A stretch of DNA of 64,000 nucleotides. Source: Paraglaciecola algarum. GTDB taxonomy: Bacteria; Pseudomonadota; Gammaproteobacteria; Enterobacterales; Alteromonadaceae. Where the stretch lies: NCBI RefSeq assembly GCF_021532655.1, contig NZ_JAKGAS010000004.1, positions 186,001 through 250,000 of the forward strand. The letters run 5' to 3'. The notes beneath the pieces are model-generated. The model was not told where the DNA came from. It made no database searches and saw nothing but the letters and a program-made list of their open reading frames with translations. Shown here piece by piece: positions 56,243-64,000 of the stretch. Position numbers and translations under genes: made by a program. Each line of letters starts with the position of its first letter. Within the stretch, counting starts at the first letter, position 1.

Positions 56243-57994
56243 TTAATTGACTAACTGCAATTCAGCAAATTCACGATACAGGGTATTCGTTTTAAGCAAT
56301 TCTTTATGAGTGCCAGTGGCGACTATTTGGCCTTTGTCCATCACTATTATTCTGTCGGCGTTGATCACTGTGGCTAACCTATGGGCAATGATCAAGGTGG
56401 TTTTACCTGTCATCAATTCCTCTAAAGCTAACTTTACATGTTGTTCGTTGGCAGCATCTAACGAACTAGTCGCCTCGTCTAACAACAATATAGGTCTGTC
56501 AGCTAAAATGGCACGAGCAATGGCAATACGTTGCTTTTGACCGCCAGATAAACGTACACCCCGCTCACCTAAATTAGTGTCATAACCTTGAGGTAACTCC
56601 TGAATAAAGTCATAGGCGCGAGCTGATTTTGCTGCTGTATTAATATCCTCTTGGCTCGCTTGTGGCCTGCCGTAGGCAATATTTTCTTTCACGCTAGTAG
56701 CAAAAATCACCGACTCTTGTGGCACCAAAGCAAATTGGTTACGTAAATCAGACACATCAAATTCGTTGAGGTTAATACCATCTAACTCAATTTTACCTTG
56801 GCTAATATCATAAAAACGCAGCAACAATTGAAACAAAGTTGATTTACCTGCGCCACTTGGCCCCACTAGGGCGATACGCTCTCCACTTTTAATGGTTAAA
56901 TCTAGGCCTTTAAGTACTGGAAACTCTGTCGCCTCTGGGTAAGCGAATCCCACTTGAGATAAGGTAATCTGGCCTTGTACCTTTTTACTAGCTAAAGATA
57001 TTGGTGTAACAGGAGACTCAATACTACTTTTGGTCATTAGTAGCTCCATCAAACGTTCGCTGGCACCAGCCGCTTTTTGCACTTCTCCAATCACTTCACT
57101 AATAGTGGCAACCGAGCCACCAGCCATCACCGCATAAAACATAAAGGCGGTTAACTCACCGGCACTTAACTCATTATTTAATACTAGCTGTGCACCTAGC
57201 CAGGCTACTATTGTCATGGCAGTCACACTTATGGCAATAATGCAGGCCACCAGCAAAGCGCGATATTTAATTCGATTGTGTGCTGCGCCCATAACACTTT
57301 CTATGCGCTGGGCAAAATTATTGATATCTAATGATTGGTGCGAATAGGCCTGTACAGTATGAATTTCATGTAAGGTTTCATCTACATAGGCGCCCATATC
57401 GGCCACGCGATCTTGACTATTTTTTGAAAAAATTCTGACCTTAGCCCCAAAAATTCGAATCGGTAACAATACAATTGGCACAGCAATTAACACATATAAA
57501 GTAAGCAATGGGCTAGAAAACAACATCAAGACTAAAGCACCAATAAATGTCACACTGGAGCGCAAAGCCATAGACAACCCCATGCCCACTACTGATTGTA
57601 AAAGAGTGGTATCCGAGGTAAACCGAGAAATGACTTCGCCAGTGCGAGTCTTAGCAAAAAACGCCGGAGACAAGGTAAGTAAGTGAGCATATACTTTCTG
57701 TCTAATGTCGGCACTGACTCGTTCACCTAACCAAATCATCCAATAAAACCTAAAATAAGTAGCCACACTACCTATCAATGAAATAGCCAACACCAACAAG
57801 ATCATTTGGTTCAATACGTCACTATTATTGGCAATAAAACCTTGGTCTATAGCAGCTTTAATTCCTTGGCCTAACAATAACCAGCAGCTCGCACTTATCA
57901 CCAAAGCAAACATAGCAATTAAGACTTTACTCTTGTATGGCTTGAGTTGACTAAACAGCCATTTCATCAGGGTACTGGTTTTTTCAGTCTGCAC
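56243..57994 (-). CDS. ABC exporter, fused membrane and ATPase domains (MsbA-like)
   Basis: A 583-residue half-transporter with six TM helices in the first 320 residues and an ATPase domain after about 340: Walker A LVGPSGAGKSTLFQLLLRFY, Q-loop, signature RLSGGQKQRIAIARAI, Walker B PILLLDEATSSLD, and H-loop TTLIIAHRLATVI. It should work as a homodimer exporting lipid or drug-like molecules; the true msbA is usually next to lpxK, which is absent here. The start is a GTG at 57994 (GAGA upstream), because the nearby ATG is followed at once by a stop. Confidence 0.92.
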   Translation of the reverse strand: MQTEKTSTLMKWLFSQLKPYKSKVLIAMFALVISASCWLLLGQGIKAAIDQGFIANNSDVLNQMILLVLAISLIGSVATYFRFYWMIWLGERVSADIRQKVYAHLLTLSPAFFAKTRTGEVISRFTSDTTLLQSVVGMGLSMALRSSVTFIGALVLMLFSSPLLTLYVLIAVPIVLLPIRIFGAKVRIFSKNSQDRVADMGAYVDETLHEIHTVQAYSHQSLDINNFAQRIESVMGAAHNRIKYRALLVACIIAISVTAMTIVAWLGAQLVLNNELSAGELTAFMFYAVMAGGSVATISEVIGEVQKAAGASERLMELLMTKSSIESPVTPISLASKKVQGQITLSQVGFAYPEATEFPVLKGLDLTIKSGERIALVGPSGAGKSTLFQLLLRFYDISQGKIELDGINLNEFDVSDLRNQFALVPQESVIFATSVKENIAYGRPQASQEDINTAAKSARAYDFIQELPQGYDTNLGERGVRLSGGQKQRIAIARAILADRPILLLDEATSSLDAANEQHVKLALEELMTGKTTLIIAHRLATVINADRIIVMDKGQIVATGTHKELLKTNTLYREFAELQLVN

Positions 57995-58099
57995 TACATT
58001 TCTCTATGCTGGGTGACTCTGTTTATGTGTTGATAATATGGGGACAAAAATCAAAATAACGAGCTAAGTTACATTTAGAAAAGTATCTAAATGTTTCGG

Positions 58100-58819
58100 T
58101 TACTTATCTATTTCCTTTGTTTTCTGCGTGCTAGTAGCAACTTCAGGTTCACTTTGTAAAATAGCGAAAATTAACACAAAGAAGCAAAGCACTAAGTTAA
58201 ATAATGGAATTTGTAAATTGGGCGGCATGGTATAAATTAAACAAACTGCAGGGATCCAAATCAACCAATTTGTCAGCACAGTAGTAGGAATTTGAACCTT
58301 AACCAATTCGCCTAATAAAGGCCGAGTGCGAGCCCAACTAAATCTTTGATCTTTCCACAAATAAACTAGTGTTAACCAAGGGCAGGTTAATATGGCACTA
58401 AACACAAACTGATCAAAAGCGGCTTTTTTGATTATGGTCAGCCAGTCATTTCCATCACCAAACAGGTAGGATTGAAACAGGTAAAACTCGTTTACTATCC
58501 AGCCTAACAATGCCCAAATAAACACATAAAACAAGAATTGTTTACTCGCAGAAAATGCTATTTTTCCATTAAGATACAAATATAAAAACGGTATCACGCC
58601 GCCAAATAAAGCGGTGGAAACTATGGCATAAAGCGCACCGTTTGTGTCTTTAAGATCAGCAAAAAAAGTAAACACACTTTGCGAGGCTGGCCAAAAGAAA
58701 TAACTCAAGGCAATCATTAAGGCGAATACTTGTAAAAACACACCCGGTATAAAATTAGCTTTTAACGCTCTTTTGATATTGTCAGTTAAAGACACCTGAT
58801 TATTAGTTGGGTTTGTCAT
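58100..58819 (-). CDS. Multi-pass membrane protein, possibly Mpv17/PMP22-like
   Basis: A 239-residue protein with about six TM helices (clear ones near 23-45, 65-85, 92-112, 130-152, 180-200 and 205-225). The segment FDQFVFSAILTCPWLTLVYL followed by WLIWIPAVCLIYTMPPNLQI and PLFNLVLCFFVLIFAIL recalls the Mpv17/PMP22 family, but the match is from memory and incomplete. Its start overlaps the end of the kinase-like gene by 17 bp, so the two are co-transcribed. Confidence 0.65.
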   Translation of the reverse strand: MTNPTNNQVSLTDNIKRALKANFIPGVFLQVFALMIALSYFFWPASQSVFTFFADLKDTNGALYAIVSTALFGGVIPFLYLYLNGKIAFSASKQFLFYVFIWALLGWIVNEFYLFQSYLFGDGNDWLTIIKKAAFDQFVFSAILTCPWLTLVYLWKDQRFSWARTRPLLGELVKVQIPTTVLTNWLIWIPAVCLIYTMPPNLQIPLFNLVLCFFVLIFAILQSEPEVATSTQKTKEIDK

Positions 58820-59795
58820 TAATTTGTTCTAATGCCTTGTCTGTTTGAAATTGCATATAGTGATTAATCTTAAAGTGGCTCGGACTCCAGCCTAGTAAAA
58901 ATCGATGAAAGTCAGCCCAGGCTACAGAATATAAAGTACGCCATTCTTGTTCTAATTGTGCAATATCTAGTGGTAATTGATATTCAGATATTGCTTGCTT
59001 GAGTTGCGAAAAATAGTGTTCTACTAATGCGGGAGCATGTTCAAATAATTGATCACTAGTTAAACAGCCACCTAATAAGTAGGCTAAGTCTTTCACCCCG
59101 ACTCCACAACCTACATATTGGAAGTCCACAGCAGCAACAGAATAATCGGATACATTTGTAGGGAAACAAAAATTAGCTAACTTTGCATCACCATGAACTA
59201 AAGTTTGGTATTCAGCTTGATTCAAAACCTGATCAATTTTAGTGGCTGCCTCTTTTAGTTCTCCATCAACCATCACCTCCCATTCATCTTGCCTAGTAGT
59301 TAAATGCCAGTAAGTGCCCACTGACCACAAACCCTTTGCACTATTTAATAAAAACCTAGCGTGAAAATAAGCTAACCATTTAATAGTGTGCTTAAGCTGA
59401 GGTAAATTAACCTGGGTGTAGCGTTGAGCAAACCCTGCTTGGTCTAAGTCCTCTAATATTATGATTGGATTCTGATTGCCTTTGACAGCGGCCAGTTGCC
59501 CAACCCTACAATGGTCATCACATAGTGGTGCGTAATCCTGATAAAACTTAGCTTCTACTTGATAAGACTTAATCTTTCTTTGATGACTAATATCCGTATT
59601 CCAACCACGTGGGTGATTAATATTTTCAGGTGGGTTAACGTATTTGACTATTAAGTTAGTGTTCAATCGGGGACTAAAATATCGAGCAATTTCACCATAA
59701 CCACTCCACAATGATTGAACAGTTGCCAGTTTTTTCACTTGAGAGTCTTTTAACAAATCTTGAATATCTTTTTGCAAAGTGTCGGGCAAAGCCAT
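58803..59795 (-). CDS. Aminoglycoside phosphotransferase/choline-kinase-like protein
   Basis: A 330-residue kinase-fold protein. The catalytic loop LVHGDAKLANFCF (HGDxxxxN) and the metal loop AAVDFQYVGCGVGVKDLAYL (DFQ) are intact. The C-terminal helical region resembles the ecdysteroid-kinase/CHK-like group. It should phosphorylate a small hydroxyl compound; the substrate is unknown. It overlaps the downstream membrane-protein gene by 17 bp, suggesting a joint role, which cannot be named. Confidence 0.82.
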   Translation of the reverse strand: MALPDTLQKDIQDLLKDSQVKKLATVQSLWSGYGEIARYFSPRLNTNLIVKYVNPPENINHPRGWNTDISHQRKIKSYQVEAKFYQDYAPLCDDHCRVGQLAAVKGNQNPIIILEDLDQAGFAQRYTQVNLPQLKHTIKWLAYFHARFLLNSAKGLWSVGTYWHLTTRQDEWEVMVDGELKEAATKIDQVLNQAEYQTLVHGDAKLANFCFPTNVSDYSVAAVDFQYVGCGVGVKDLAYLLGGCLTSDQLFEHAPALVEHYFSQLKQAISEYQLPLDIAQLEQEWRTLYSVAWADFHRFLLGWSPSHFKINHYMQFQTDKALEQINDKPN

Positions 59796-59894
59796 TGGCC
59801 AGTTAACCTTAGATGTGAAAAGTAACTATTGAACATCCTCTATTCTATCAGTAGCATGCTGGCCGTTTAAAGTATTCTTATAAGGCCATTAACC

Positions 59895-60737
59895 ATGACT
59901 AGTTACCAAGGCAACATTCGTAAAATGTCTGTGAGCACCGATGTAGATAATTTAGCTCAATATCAATTACCGGTTGGTGAAGAGCGCCTAAATATGAATG
60001 AACTCATTGGCCAACAAATCTCCATGCAACACACGGGCAAAATCCACTGTGTTCATTGTGCGGCAGTCACCAAAAAGAGTTTTAATCAAGGATACTGTTA
60101 TCGCTGTTTAATGAAGTTAGCTCAGTGTGATACCTGCATCATTAAACCTGAATTGTGTCATTACGATGCTGGCACTTGCCGCGAACCAGCATGGGGCGAA
60201 GCCAACTGTTTGTCAGACCACTTTGTGTATCTGGCCAATACTGGCACCATCAAGGTAGGTATTACCCGCCATGTCACTGATGGCGTATCGAGTCGCTGGT
60301 TAGATCAAGGCGCCACACAAGCCATTGCCATTATGCGCGTGCAAAATCGTCTAACCAGTGGTTTAGTTGAAACAGCATTTAAATCCTTTATTGCAGACAA
60401 AACCAATTGGCGCACTATGTTAAAAAGCCAGCCTGAACAAGCAGACCTACAAGCTCTAAAAGAATCGTTATTAGAACAGGTTGAGGGCGACTTAGACGAA
60501 ATTATCGAAGAATACGGATTTCAAGCCATAGATATTACCGACACTCCAGCTATTGATATTCACTATCCAGTGCAGCAATATCCAGAAAAAGTAAAATCCA
60601 TTAACCTAGATAAAGAAGGTGAATTTAGCGGCACTTTACTCGGTATTAAAGGCCAATATCTAATGTTAGATGGAGACCGCGTGATAAACATGCGTAAATA
60701 TTCGGGTTATGAATTATCCATTCAGACGGAACAATAA
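59895..60737 (+). CDS. DUF2797 zinc-ribbon protein
   Basis: A 280-residue protein. The Cys-rich N-terminal section (about 52-112: IHCVHCAAVT, YCYRCLMKLAQCDTC, ELCHYDAGTC, ANCLSDH) should bind zinc. A following domain has FVYLANTGTIKVGITRHVTD and SRWLDQGATQAIAIMRVQNR, which resembles the GIY-YIG nuclease fold. This is the DUF2797 family, of unknown function. AAGG lies about 9 bp before the ATG. It is divergent from the kinase-like gene. Confidence 0.85.
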   Translation: MTSYQGNIRKMSVSTDVDNLAQYQLPVGEERLNMNELIGQQISMQHTGKIHCVHCAAVTKKSFNQGYCYRCLMKLAQCDTCIIKPELCHYDAGTCREPAWGEANCLSDHFVYLANTGTIKVGITRHVTDGVSSRWLDQGATQAIAIMRVQNRLTSGLVETAFKSFIADKTNWRTMLKSQPEQADLQALKESLLEQVEGDLDEIIEEYGFQAIDITDTPAIDIHYPVQQYPEKVKSINLDKEGEFSGTLLGIKGQYLMLDGDRVINMRKYSGYELSIQTEQ

Positions 60738-60803
60738 AAACTCTGCCTATTATTTATGCAACTATTCTACAAAACAACTCGTCTATAAAAACCTCTAGCC
60801 TGT

Positions 60804-60826
60804 AAAGCCACTAAATCAGTGGCTTT
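60804..60826. terminator. Hairpin overlapping the lepB 3' end
   Basis: AAAGCCACT pairs perfectly with AGTGGCTTT around AAATC, between the convergent DUF2797 and lepB genes. The lepB stop codon lies inside the stem. The T-run is short on both strands. Confidence 0.5.
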
Positions 60827-61455
60827 AACGTTCTTTCAGAACGCGGTAAATAGTAGTTTTCAGGATCTAGTGACACCAAAACTTTAGTGGCTTTCCCCTG
60901 AATTTCGATGGCAGGTACAAAACCAATATATCGAGAGTCAGAACTATTGTTTCGATTATCACCTAAAACCAAATAATGTCCGTCTGGCACAGTGACCTCG
61001 TCAAAGTTATCAAATGCCTCTGCTACCGGCACAAACTGCACTAAATGTTCCACACCATTTAAGGTTTCAATACCTTTATGGCTATTAACCTCAAGTTGAT
61101 ACTGTGAGGCTTCCCCGTTTATAACTAAACGATTATTACGCATTTCAACTCTATCACCAGGCACGCCAATCAAACGTTTAACTAACCGAGTATCTGCTTG
61201 TTTAGAATTAAACACGACTATGTCACCTCGAGCCGGTTGACCGGTTTGCATTATTTCAATATCAGTAAAAGGTACTTCTAAGCGATATGCCATTTTATCC
61301 ACAAATATCCGGTCACCTTCAACAATAGTCGGCTGCATCGATCCTGTTGGCACTATGTACCAATCAGCAAAACTGCTGCGCGATGCGAATAAAATCACAA
61401 CAAATAACAAAAATCCCCAGTTTTCTTTGAATAGTGTATGTAATTTTTGAGTCAT
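60811..61455 (-). CDS. lepB: Signal peptidase I
   Basis: A 214-residue membrane protease that removes signal peptides. One TM helix (about 13-32) is followed by the catalytic Ser in IVPTGSMQPTIVEGD, the Lys in TRLVKRLIGVPGDRVEMRN, and the box LGDNRNNSSDSRYIGFVP. It is shorter than E. coli LepB (324), which has a second TM helix and a large insertion; this short form is common in other bacteria. The ATG at 61455 (AAGGGA upstream) begins MTQKLHTLFKENWG; the longer frame from 61533 is unlikely. No lepA or rnc is adjacent, so it may be an additional copy. Confidence 0.93.
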   Translation of the reverse strand: MTQKLHTLFKENWGFLLFVVILFASRSSFADWYIVPTGSMQPTIVEGDRIFVDKMAYRLEVPFTDIEIMQTGQPARGDIVVFNSKQADTRLVKRLIGVPGDRVEMRNNRLVINGEASQYQLEVNSHKGIETLNGVEHLVQFVPVAEAFDNFDEVTVPDGHYLVLGDNRNNSSDSRYIGFVPAIEIQGKATKVLVSLDPENYYLPRSERTLKPLI

Positions 61456-61736
61456 TTTAATTAATCCCTTCAAGTTGATGTCACTCTGAATATGAGTTCC
61501 AGTAAGACAAATAGCCAAATCAAAAGTTTCCAATTAGGATGTAAGCAGTTGTAACAATTTTCGCTGATAGCTGAATTGTCTTGATACTGACAAAAGTAAT
61601 AATCCCAGTATTGGAAATTAACCGTCGACCAATGATAACTAACACATTGATTTAAAAAGGGTTTCCTTTCATCAAAACGACCATGCTTTCTCCCCTCGTA
61701 AAAAAATAAAAATATTTACCTACTATATCTTGCAAA

Positions 61737-61777
61737 TACGAGAGCTATCGTACATATTTATTACGACAGTTATCGTA
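61737..61777 (+). promoter_or_regulatory. Two BlaI/MecI-type operators upstream of the regulator gene
   Basis: The dyad TACGA-N6-TCGTA occurs twice (61737-61752 and 61762-61777), with centres 25 bp apart, just upstream of the BlaI-like gene. The second ends 14 bp before the ATG. This fits autorepression by a BlaI/CopY-type dimer. The rest of the 336-bp gap (61456-61791) contains no gene. Confidence 0.8.
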
Positions 61778-61791
61778 GTTAAGGAAAAAGA

Positions 61792-62169
61792 ATGATTACC
61801 CCCACTCCAGCAGAGTTAGAAATACTGAACATTCTTTGGGCATTGCAAGAAGCGACAACCCAAACGGTAAATTCACAGCTAAACACTCAAAGAAAAGTAG
61901 GTTACACCACTACATTAAAAACGATGCAAGTCATGACAGAGAAAGGACTATTGGATCGGCGAAAAGAGGGAAAGAGTCATATTTATTTTCCCATTATTCA
62001 GGAATCTAGCACTAAAGAAGGTTTACTGAGTAAGTTTATAGATAATACCTTTGGTGGTTCAACAAGCCAGATGATGATGCAACTAATTGGCAAACATAAA
62101 GTTAATCAAGATGAATTAAGCCAAATTAAAACATTTCTTAAAAACCTCGAGGACCAAGATCATGGATAG
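61792..62169 (+). CDS. BlaI/MecI/CopY-family repressor
   Basis: A 125-residue winged-helix regulator. It starts MITPTPAELEILNILWALQE, with the recognition region NTQRKVGYTTTLKTMQVMTE and GLLDRRKEGKSHIYFP, followed by a dimerisation tail that carries the usual cleavage zone. It should repress itself and the downstream M56 gene through the paired operators. It overlaps the M56 start by 8 bp (ATG inside CATGGATAG). AAGGA precedes the ATG. Confidence 0.93.
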   Translation: MITPTPAELEILNILWALQEATTQTVNSQLNTQRKVGYTTTLKTMQVMTEKGLLDRRKEGKSHIYFPIIQESSTKEGLLSKFIDNTFGGSTSQMMMQLIGKHKVNQDELSQIKTFLKNLEDQDHG

Positions 62170-64000
62170 ATTTACCTTCATATTTGATAACCAAATCATA
62201 TACGCATTAGGCTGGACAATTATTCATTCATTTTGGCAAAGTTTGTTCGTGTTAGGCTTATTAAGTTTTTCGCTAATGCTAAATAAACGCTCTCGCCCAG
62301 AAACACGCTATTGGTTATCAATTTTCGCCATGATTTGTTGTGCCATTATTAGCGTCAAAACTTTTTTAATCTGTTATCGAGATATCATTCAAACCAGTGC
62401 AATATTTAATACCCTTAATTTATCAGGAAACACTGATGTTACTCAAAGTTTTTGGACTGTCACTTTTCAAACTCTCAACCCTTGGCTCAACAATATAGTA
62501 CTAATTTGGTATCTCGGGTTTGCCATTCAAGGCGTCAGGTTTGTCATGGATTTATTGGCAATACAAGACCTAAAACGCAATTCTACGCATAACCTTTCGC
62601 AAAGTTGGACTATAAGATTAAATGAGTTGAAATCAAAACTAGGCATTTGTAAACACATTAGCTTTGTTCAGTCGGCAAAAATCCAAACCCCATGCGTAAT
62701 TGGGCATATTAACCCTATAGTACTTTTACCATTAGGTTTAATCTGTCAGCTACCCGATGAACAAATTGAAGCCATAGTTTTACATGAATTGGCACATATA
62801 AAACGTCACGATTATTTAGTGAATATATTTCAGTCATTACTTAAAGTATTGTTTTTCTTTAATCCTTTTGTTTTAGCGATAAGTAAAAGAGTAGATATTG
62901 AACGAGAAAATGCCTGTGACGATATAGCAGTTAAAGCATGTAAAAGCTCGTTTGTTTATGCAAATGGGTTAAGCCAAATAGCGGCAGAGTCACTAAAAAA
63001 TCAAGCGATTATGGCCGCGTCAAAAAGTGAATACTTATTATTAGCGAGAGTAAAGAGGTTATTCTCACACTCACAAAAATTAAATGTTTCTATGGAGAAA
63101 TTCATTTCATTATGTTGTGCAGTATTACTAGCGTTAAGTTTAAATGTGAGTGCAACCAATAACTTAAATACATTCGAAAACAAACCAGAAAACGAAGTCG
63201 TGTTAGTTGAGTCCAAAACACCCGTAAAAAATATACCGACTATTGCAAACAATAATACCGATTCGAAAAAAACGACTCTTATTGAAAAACCAATTAAACA
63301 GGCTATGCCAAAAACACTCAATATAAAGCAAGTCACTAAACCAGAAAAACAACAAGCTCCGTTAGACACAAATATAGTTAAAGTAAGTAACGAAAAAACG
63401 GTAACTAGTTCAAAGGTAGAAGAAGAAAAAATAACTAACAGTGTGAGTGCTGCAGCTAACTATATAGAGGATAAAATATCACACCAAACACAGGGTTCAA
63501 AGTCGAAAGAGAAGACCATTAACACTGGCAGTAGTATACAAAAAGTAGAAACTAGTTCTGCCCAACTAGCGTCATTTTCTCCAACCCAGCCTAAGGTTTC
63601 AGCTACATTAGCTAACCTAAACCCTACGCCAGAAACGGACAATTGTGGTCGCTTCATTAGTAATAGTTATGTCCCTTCTGGCGACTACGCAATCACCATA
63701 CAAGAACACAATGGTAAACGTATTAGATTTGCTAATATAGGTGGGTTTCCAAGTTTAGGTGGGTTTATCTCACTAAACCTTAAACCAGGTTTGCATTCAT
63801 TTAGAGGTTTTGCCGTTTGTACACAAAGCTACTGCAAAAAATCTAACTTTATCGGCGGAGGGCAAGCAGATGAAGTAAACTTTACGGTTAATGTACAAGC
63901 AAATAAATCCTATCGAATTGCCGCAAAGCCTAAAGTACCTAGAAGCTTGAAACGTAACAAACGGTTCGAAGCTTTTGTGGTGTCAGCAAAAGAACAACAA
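62162..64000 (+). CDS. BlaR1/M56-family membrane peptidase, 3' end cut by the window edge
   Basis: An open frame of 613 codons with no stop before the right edge. The N-terminal part has TM helices near residues 10-30, 38-58, 100-120 and later about 318-335. The gluzincin site HELAH is at residues 208-212, followed by FFNPFVLAISKRVDIERENA. After the last TM a long Lys/Thr/Ser-rich linker (about 350-480) leads to a periplasmic beta domain with four or more cysteines (NCGRFIS, AVCTQSYCKKS). That domain does not look like a penicillin-binding sensor. It should sense a signal outside and cleave the BlaI-like repressor inside. Confidence 0.9.
   Translation, partial: MDRFTFIFDNQIIYALGWTIIHSFWQSLFVLGLLSFSLMLNKRSRPETRYWLSIFAMICCAIISVKTFLICYRDIIQTSAIFNTLNLSGNTDVTQSFWTVTFQTLNPWLNNIVLIWYLGFAIQGVRFVMDLLAIQDLKRNSTHNLSQSWTIRLNELKSKLGICKHISFVQSAKIQTPCVIGHINPIVLLPLGLICQLPDEQIEAIVLHELAHIKRHDYLVNIFQSLLKVLFFFNPFVLAISKRVDIERENACDDIAVKACKSSFVYANGLSQIAAESLKNQAIMAASKSEYLLLARVKRLFSHSQKLNVSMEKFISLCCAVLLALSLNVSATNNLNTFENKPENEVVLVESKTPVKNIPTIANNNTDSKKTTLIEKPIKQAMPKTLNIKQVTKPEKQQAPLDTNIVKVSNEKTVTSSKVEEEKITNSVSAAANYIEDKISHQTQGSKSKEKTINTGSSIQKVETSSAQLASFSPTQPKVSATLANLNPTPETDNCGRFISNSYVPSGDYAITIQEHNGKRIRFANIGGFPSLGGFISLNLKPGLHSFRGFAVCTQSYCKKSNFIGGGQADEVNFTVNVQANKSYRIAAKPKVPRSLKRNKRFEAFVVSAKEQQ

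Overview
The window looks like chromosome from a marine gammaproteobacterium of the Alteromonadales (Glaciecola/Paraglaciecola/Alteromonas-like). This is inferred from AT-rich DNA, the TonB2/DUF3450 cluster, the epd-pgk-aldolase-tkt block next to metK, chemoreceptors, and many TonB-dependent and sensory genes. No RNA gene or prophage was seen. Both edges cut a gene.

Layout. 1-5 kb: a secreted coiled-coil protein, anti-sigma factor and ECF sigma factor, then oxyR and a chemoreceptor. 5-12 kb: a porin and a complete TonB2-type energising operon (DUF3450, TtpC, ExbB, ExbD, TonB, TPR). 12-18 kb: an accessory island with a GNAT enzyme, an M64 peptidase, an array of small hairpins, hicAB and brnTA toxin-antitoxin modules, an attC-like site and three copies of a structured repeat. 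18-30 kb: a TonB-dependent receptor with a partner lipoprotein, a Pit phosphate transporter with its DUF47 partner, a GcvR-like protein, ppk and ppx. 30-47 kb: a diguanylate cyclase, two solute/acetyltransferase-type genes, aldolase-pgk-epd-tkt, metK, an M48 peptidase, an MscS channel, rsmE, an orphan histidine kinase and serA. 47-64 kb: YgiQ radical-SAM protein, a decayed gene, a two-gene chemoreceptor/NIT-domain unit, nsrR-nnrS for nitric oxide, cell-wall and translation housekeeping genes, an ABC exporter, lepB, and a BlaI/BlaR1-like pair running off the right edge.

Main biological reading. Sequences resembling PhoB boxes (7-mers like TGTCACA repeated every 11 bp) lie upstream of the porin, the whole TonB2 operon and the lipoprotein-TonB receptor operon. 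A more distant one lies upstream of DUF47-pit. The same stretch holds pit, ppk and ppx. I infer a phosphate-starvation acquisition locus: a porin and a TonB-dependent receptor with a surface lipoprotein, powered by a dedicated TonB2 complex, feeding inner-membrane uptake and polyphosphate storage. The substrate is not readable from sequence.

Other notable structure: two inverted 296-bp MITE-like elements and one solo end; a terminator ending directly before the oxyR start codon; tandem NsrR operators; and paired BlaI-type operators. Several start codons were moved from the longest reading frame to an internal ATG/GTG that has a ribosome-binding site or matches the family N-terminus.
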